Below, piece after piece: positions 61,205 through 64,000 of a DNA stretch of 64,000 nucleotides; within the stretch, counting starts at the first letter, position 1, and each line of letters begins with the position of its first letter. The stretch covers positions 118,433,593 to 118,497,592 of the forward strand of contig OX638130.1 of assembly GCA_951804985.1 (NCBI GenBank), read 5' to 3'. Made by a program: the position numbers and the translations under genes. This DNA comes from Dryomyza anilis (Eukaryota > Arthropoda > Insecta > Diptera > Dryomyzidae). Under the pieces are notes generated by a model. The model saw only the letters and a list, made by a program, of their open reading frames with translations, did not search any database and was not told the origin of the DNA.

Positions 61205-61600
61205 GAATTGTCCCGAAGGAAAAATTATCCGATAAAATTTATCCGGAGATGATAAGGAAGAAAGAGATTGAGAATGAGGTTAAGGAAAGGTCAAGGAAGA
61301 GGTTAAAGCAGATGATGAGGAAGAGGTAGATGAAGACGTTTGAGAGATATGGAAAAGATTTTTACTATATGCATAAGATTCACTAGTTTGAGGTTGATGT
61401 TAAAAAATATGATGGAGACTAGGTGAATAAGGACGCAAAGGTGTACGTTTAGGAAGACGTTGAAATTGCGATTGAGAAATATCGAACAGTTTTAGACGTT
61501 AGAGAACCGAAAGTTTAAAGATGAAGGATGATGTTAAGAAGGAGATTGAGGAAGACAACCAGGAGAAGAGTTGTTTGGAGGATGAATTATCCGAATAAAA
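61205..61600. repeat. Purine-rich tract, inverse in kind to the 57.7-60.5 kb domain
   Basis: Words such as AAGGAAGAGGTTAA, GATGAGGAAGAGG and GAGAATGAGGTTAAGG are the reverse complements of those in the CT-rich domain, so the same degenerate repeat seems to sit here in opposite orientation about 1 kb away. Confidence 0.55.
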
Positions 61601-62041
61601 TCGACATAGACGAATTGACCTTGGGGTATTTAACCTGTGGAATAATCGGCCAAGAATTGGATCGAGGAAGAATGGTCTAAGGGAGAGTTGTCGGGGAAAT
61701 TAGTTGTCTGATAAAATTGTCTAAAATCCATGGATTTTGCAGAATTTCGAAATTCTGAACAAGCTTTCAATGTTTTGGGCATATTTTCGACAAACACGCA
61801 GATTATTGGAAAATGTTGGAAAGCGCCTGGCAGGTTATCAAATTATGAAGACTTTTAAAATGAGATTCCCAGCTTATATGGGAACAGACAGCTTTTGATA
61901 CAGGACTAGAGCTGGTTGAAATCTTTCGATTAATTGTTTCAAAACTGCCCTGAGCATGCCAAATATTTTACATTGCCATACATTATCCACAAACTTCCAT
62001 TTTTCTGTGTTTTTGCCGGATATATTGATGAAAATAGATAG

Positions 62042-62414
62042 TTTTTTTTACAAATTAACCAACGCTCAGGGGATGCCTCCTATTCATGCAAAGCACAGTG
62101 TTGATCGTAAGAAGGGTGAATGTTTGTTTTGAACTTGCCAATATCAAAAATGTCGGGAAAAACGGACGTTGGGAGATTGTTCCACAAACGTATCGTGCGA
62201 CTGAAGAACGAATTCTCTCTATAATGCGTGGTTCTGTTGAGAGCCGAGTGGACTACGAAAGGGTGGGCTTGGTTTGACGCCCGAGTAGAACGAGAGAACA
62301 GACGACCTGGTGGAATCAGGCCATGTATTTCCCTCGAACACTCACCATTGTAATACCTATAAAACAGACTTACACACCCAACGGTCCTTCGGTGCTCAAG
62401 AGAACCAATAGACG
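62042..62414 (-). mobile_element. 5'-truncated non-LTR retrotransposon, copy 2 (C-terminal end only)
   Basis: Same family as the 54.2-kb copy: same orientation and the same end (T-run 62042-62049 as a short poly(A) tail, then the inverse of GAGCGTTGGTTAATTTG). The frame is open from the truncation to a TAG and keeps EHRRTVGCVSLFYRYYNGE, GLIPPGRLFSRSTRAS and TIRLWNNLPTSVFPDIFDIG. It is cleaner than copy 1: where copy 1 has a TAA, this copy has TAT (Tyr). Only the last 110 or so codons survive. At its 5' end a 19-bp segment is repeated three times (62415-62468). Confidence 0.9.
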
Positions 62415-62468
62415 ATGAAATATTTTCATCCCAATGAAATATTTTCATCCCAATGAAATATTTTCATC
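62415..62468. repeat. Three-copy 19-bp palindromic repeat at a LINE 5' end
   Basis: ATGAAATATTTTCAT starts at 62415, 62434 and 62453, exactly 19 bp apart, joined by CCCA. The retrotransposon at 54.2 kb has this sequence once (about 54633-54648), so it is element-derived and was multiplied here. Arms ATGAAA and TTTCAT surround a 3-bp core, the same plan as the large arrays. Confidence 0.9.
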
Positions 62469-63480
62469 ACTTCCCAAAACATTCGCAAACGCACAGATAA
62501 AGCGAATATTTTCGGAAGTGTATAGCAGATATTAAAATTAAGTGAAAATGCAAAAGCATATTTAATGCATATTTTGGCAATGAGCAGCAAACAGTGATAC
62601 AAATTTCACCTTTGTATGCATGACATCTTTCGAAAAATGTTTCTAATCTGTCTCGACACTGCCAAAAAATGTGTCTGGAAATAAAAACATTTTATCGAAA
62701 GATTTCAACCAAACAAAGGTGCAGTTTGTTGGAGTGGAGTTTGTCTTCTTCATCCTATACTCAAAATATTCCACAAAACATGTCATATGATTTTCAATTT
62801 TTTCCAAATACTTGTGTGATTGCCGAAAACATGCCTCAAATATTCCACAAAAATATCAAACAATTGATCTCATGAATATTTCGGGCATATTCCAGGGAAA
62901 CACACACATAAATAGAATATTTTGGGAAGTGTGTGGAATATTACTGGCAGATTCGCGGTATATTTTAGGAGCGGGCGCAAAACAAAGAGCTTGTGATACA
63001 AACTTCGCATTTGTCTGTCAAAAAAATGTTTCTAAACTGCCTCGACCATACCAAAAATTTTGTCTGGGATAGGTTATCAAAGTTTGTGAAAAGGCAGGTT
63101 TCGGGCATATTTTTAGAATGTATAAGCTTGTTTTTATACAACTTCTGTTTTTGTATTCCTAAATCTTTCGAAAACATTTTCTTAAACTGCCATCTGCCTA
63201 CCAACAATGAAGGTTGATTATCTCTAAGTTTGCTATATCCAGCTGGAAAAGTTCGGAAAGCATGATAGGTAAGTAAGGTGCGTGAATTGTTATGGATATA
63301 ATGAGTATGAATGGAAAATAAGTAGCTTTTGAGATAAACTCCGCTTTTTAGACATACGAAAAAATGTCTTTAAACTACCCTCAATCTGTCAGGGCTGCTA
63401 TTTGCTTCCCACAAACTTCTATTTATCTATGTTTTTTTGAGAATGCAACCAGAAATAAGTGTGAAAATTGCCCTTAATTT

Positions 63481-64000
63481 GTTTCGATCATCTGCTATTT
63501 TAAAGACACCTTATTTGTCTTGTCAACCTCTGTTCCTTCATTTTCATCATCATTTCGTATTTAAATTCGTATTATTCATCATCACAAAAACTTTTTACTA
63601 ATTCATCTTCACCACTTCATTTTATAAATCCACTCTTAAAAGTGAGTCCAACTTGCAATAATTAATATAAATGAATTTGCACCCTAATATTTCTTTTGTA
63701 AGCCTCAACCTTTTATAAGTTTTTGAAGTGCCTTTCGGAACCAGGTCTTTATTCATTCTGAGCCTCTTCAACTATGCGGTGCTACCTTCTACTGGGTCTC
63801 TTTTGCTGCTGTGCTCCAAACACTTCATAGTTGGAGCGCAAAATTGTTATTTGCTCCTTGGTTTGATTTTGATGTTTATTGCTTGTTATGTCTGCCATGC
63901 ACTCAAATCCGGTGCTGCGACGATCAATAAATGACTTCATTTGTTTCTTAAATGTTGGGCCAAAATAGAAGCAGCAGCAGCGGCGTCGTAGCGCCGTAGT
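63481..64000. other. Unique DNA to the window end, ending in triplets
   Basis: CT-rich words at 63530-63620, then mixed DNA. A 68-codon frame at 63728-63934 is hydrophobic with no recognised domain. The final 30 bp contain GCAGCAGCAGCGGCG. No gene is called. Confidence 0.35.

Larger units (their letters stand above)
61690..63480 (+). repeat. Diverged tandem repeat family, units of several hundred bp
   Basis: A recurring module with TTTGTCTGYC, AAATGTTTCTAAACTGCC, TCGACCNTACCAAAA and TGTCTGG appears near 62600-62690, 62985-63075, 63150-63205 and 63325-63400, with a weak one near 61885-61955. Companion phrases (GAATATTTTSGGAAGTGT near 62503 and 62919) indicate longer units of about 400 bp. It is interrupted by a retrotransposon fragment at 62042-62414. 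No coding frame is convincing. Confidence 0.6.

Overview
The window is AT-rich eukaryotic DNA, most likely from a higher fly (Diptera). It is dominated by minisatellites and transposon remnants, and I recognise no intact host protein gene. The fly assignment is an inference. It rests on a heat-shock-type promoter with a TATA box and an arthropod-type initiator at the left edge, on many CAG/CTG and CAA/TTG (opa-like) triplet stretches in short GC-richer islands, on CR1/jockey-like non-LTR retrotransposon pieces, and on long T-rich and A-rich tracts. I cannot name the species.

Layout. Positions 1-140 hold a leftward promoter: heat-shock elements, TATA box, initiator. Its gene lies outside the window. 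From 0.66 to 3.5 kb a T/G-rich repeat is split by a 1.4 kb terminal-inverted-repeat element (1081-2486) carrying six copies of one 15-bp motif. From 3.5 to 10.4 kb unique islands alternate with a 19-bp array (4.83-4.96 kb), a flawless 9-bp array (6.37-7.01 kb) and another 19-bp array (8.34-8.76 kb). From 10.4 to 20.4 kb there are four arrays of one family with core TTTTTCATCGAAAAA, followed at 21.6-22.4 kb by a related array with core ATTTTATATAAAAT. A two-level satellite lies at 23.8-24.8 kb. A second large family (unit TTGAATTTTTAGTGAAAAA) occupies 26.2-28.4 kb, returns inverted at 29.5-30.5 kb, and recurs at 38.5-40.3, 41.4-42.3 and 43.6-45.3 kb. DNA transposons are scattered through the right half: a long-inverted-repeat element at 32.1-33.7 kb, four foldback elements at 35.4, 49.3, 49.7 and 52.5 kb, and a second palindromic family at 35.9-36.2 and 51.6-52.4 kb. 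A broken retrotransposon ORF lies at 54.2-55.9 kb with a shorter relative at 62.04-62.41 kb. A tRNA-derived SINE lies at 59.34-59.54 kb inside a CT-rich domain.

The main observation is that at least eleven arrays of different sequence share a unit of 19 bp (18 in part of one) and one architecture: a T-rich arm, a short asymmetric core, an A-rich arm. A twelfth, apparently newborn, case is three copies of a 19-bp segment at the 5' end of the 62-kb retrotransposon fragment. The same segment is single copy in the 54-kb relative, so the window may show how these arrays start. Nearly all long open frames here are by-products of repeat periodicity or antisense of the retrotransposon.
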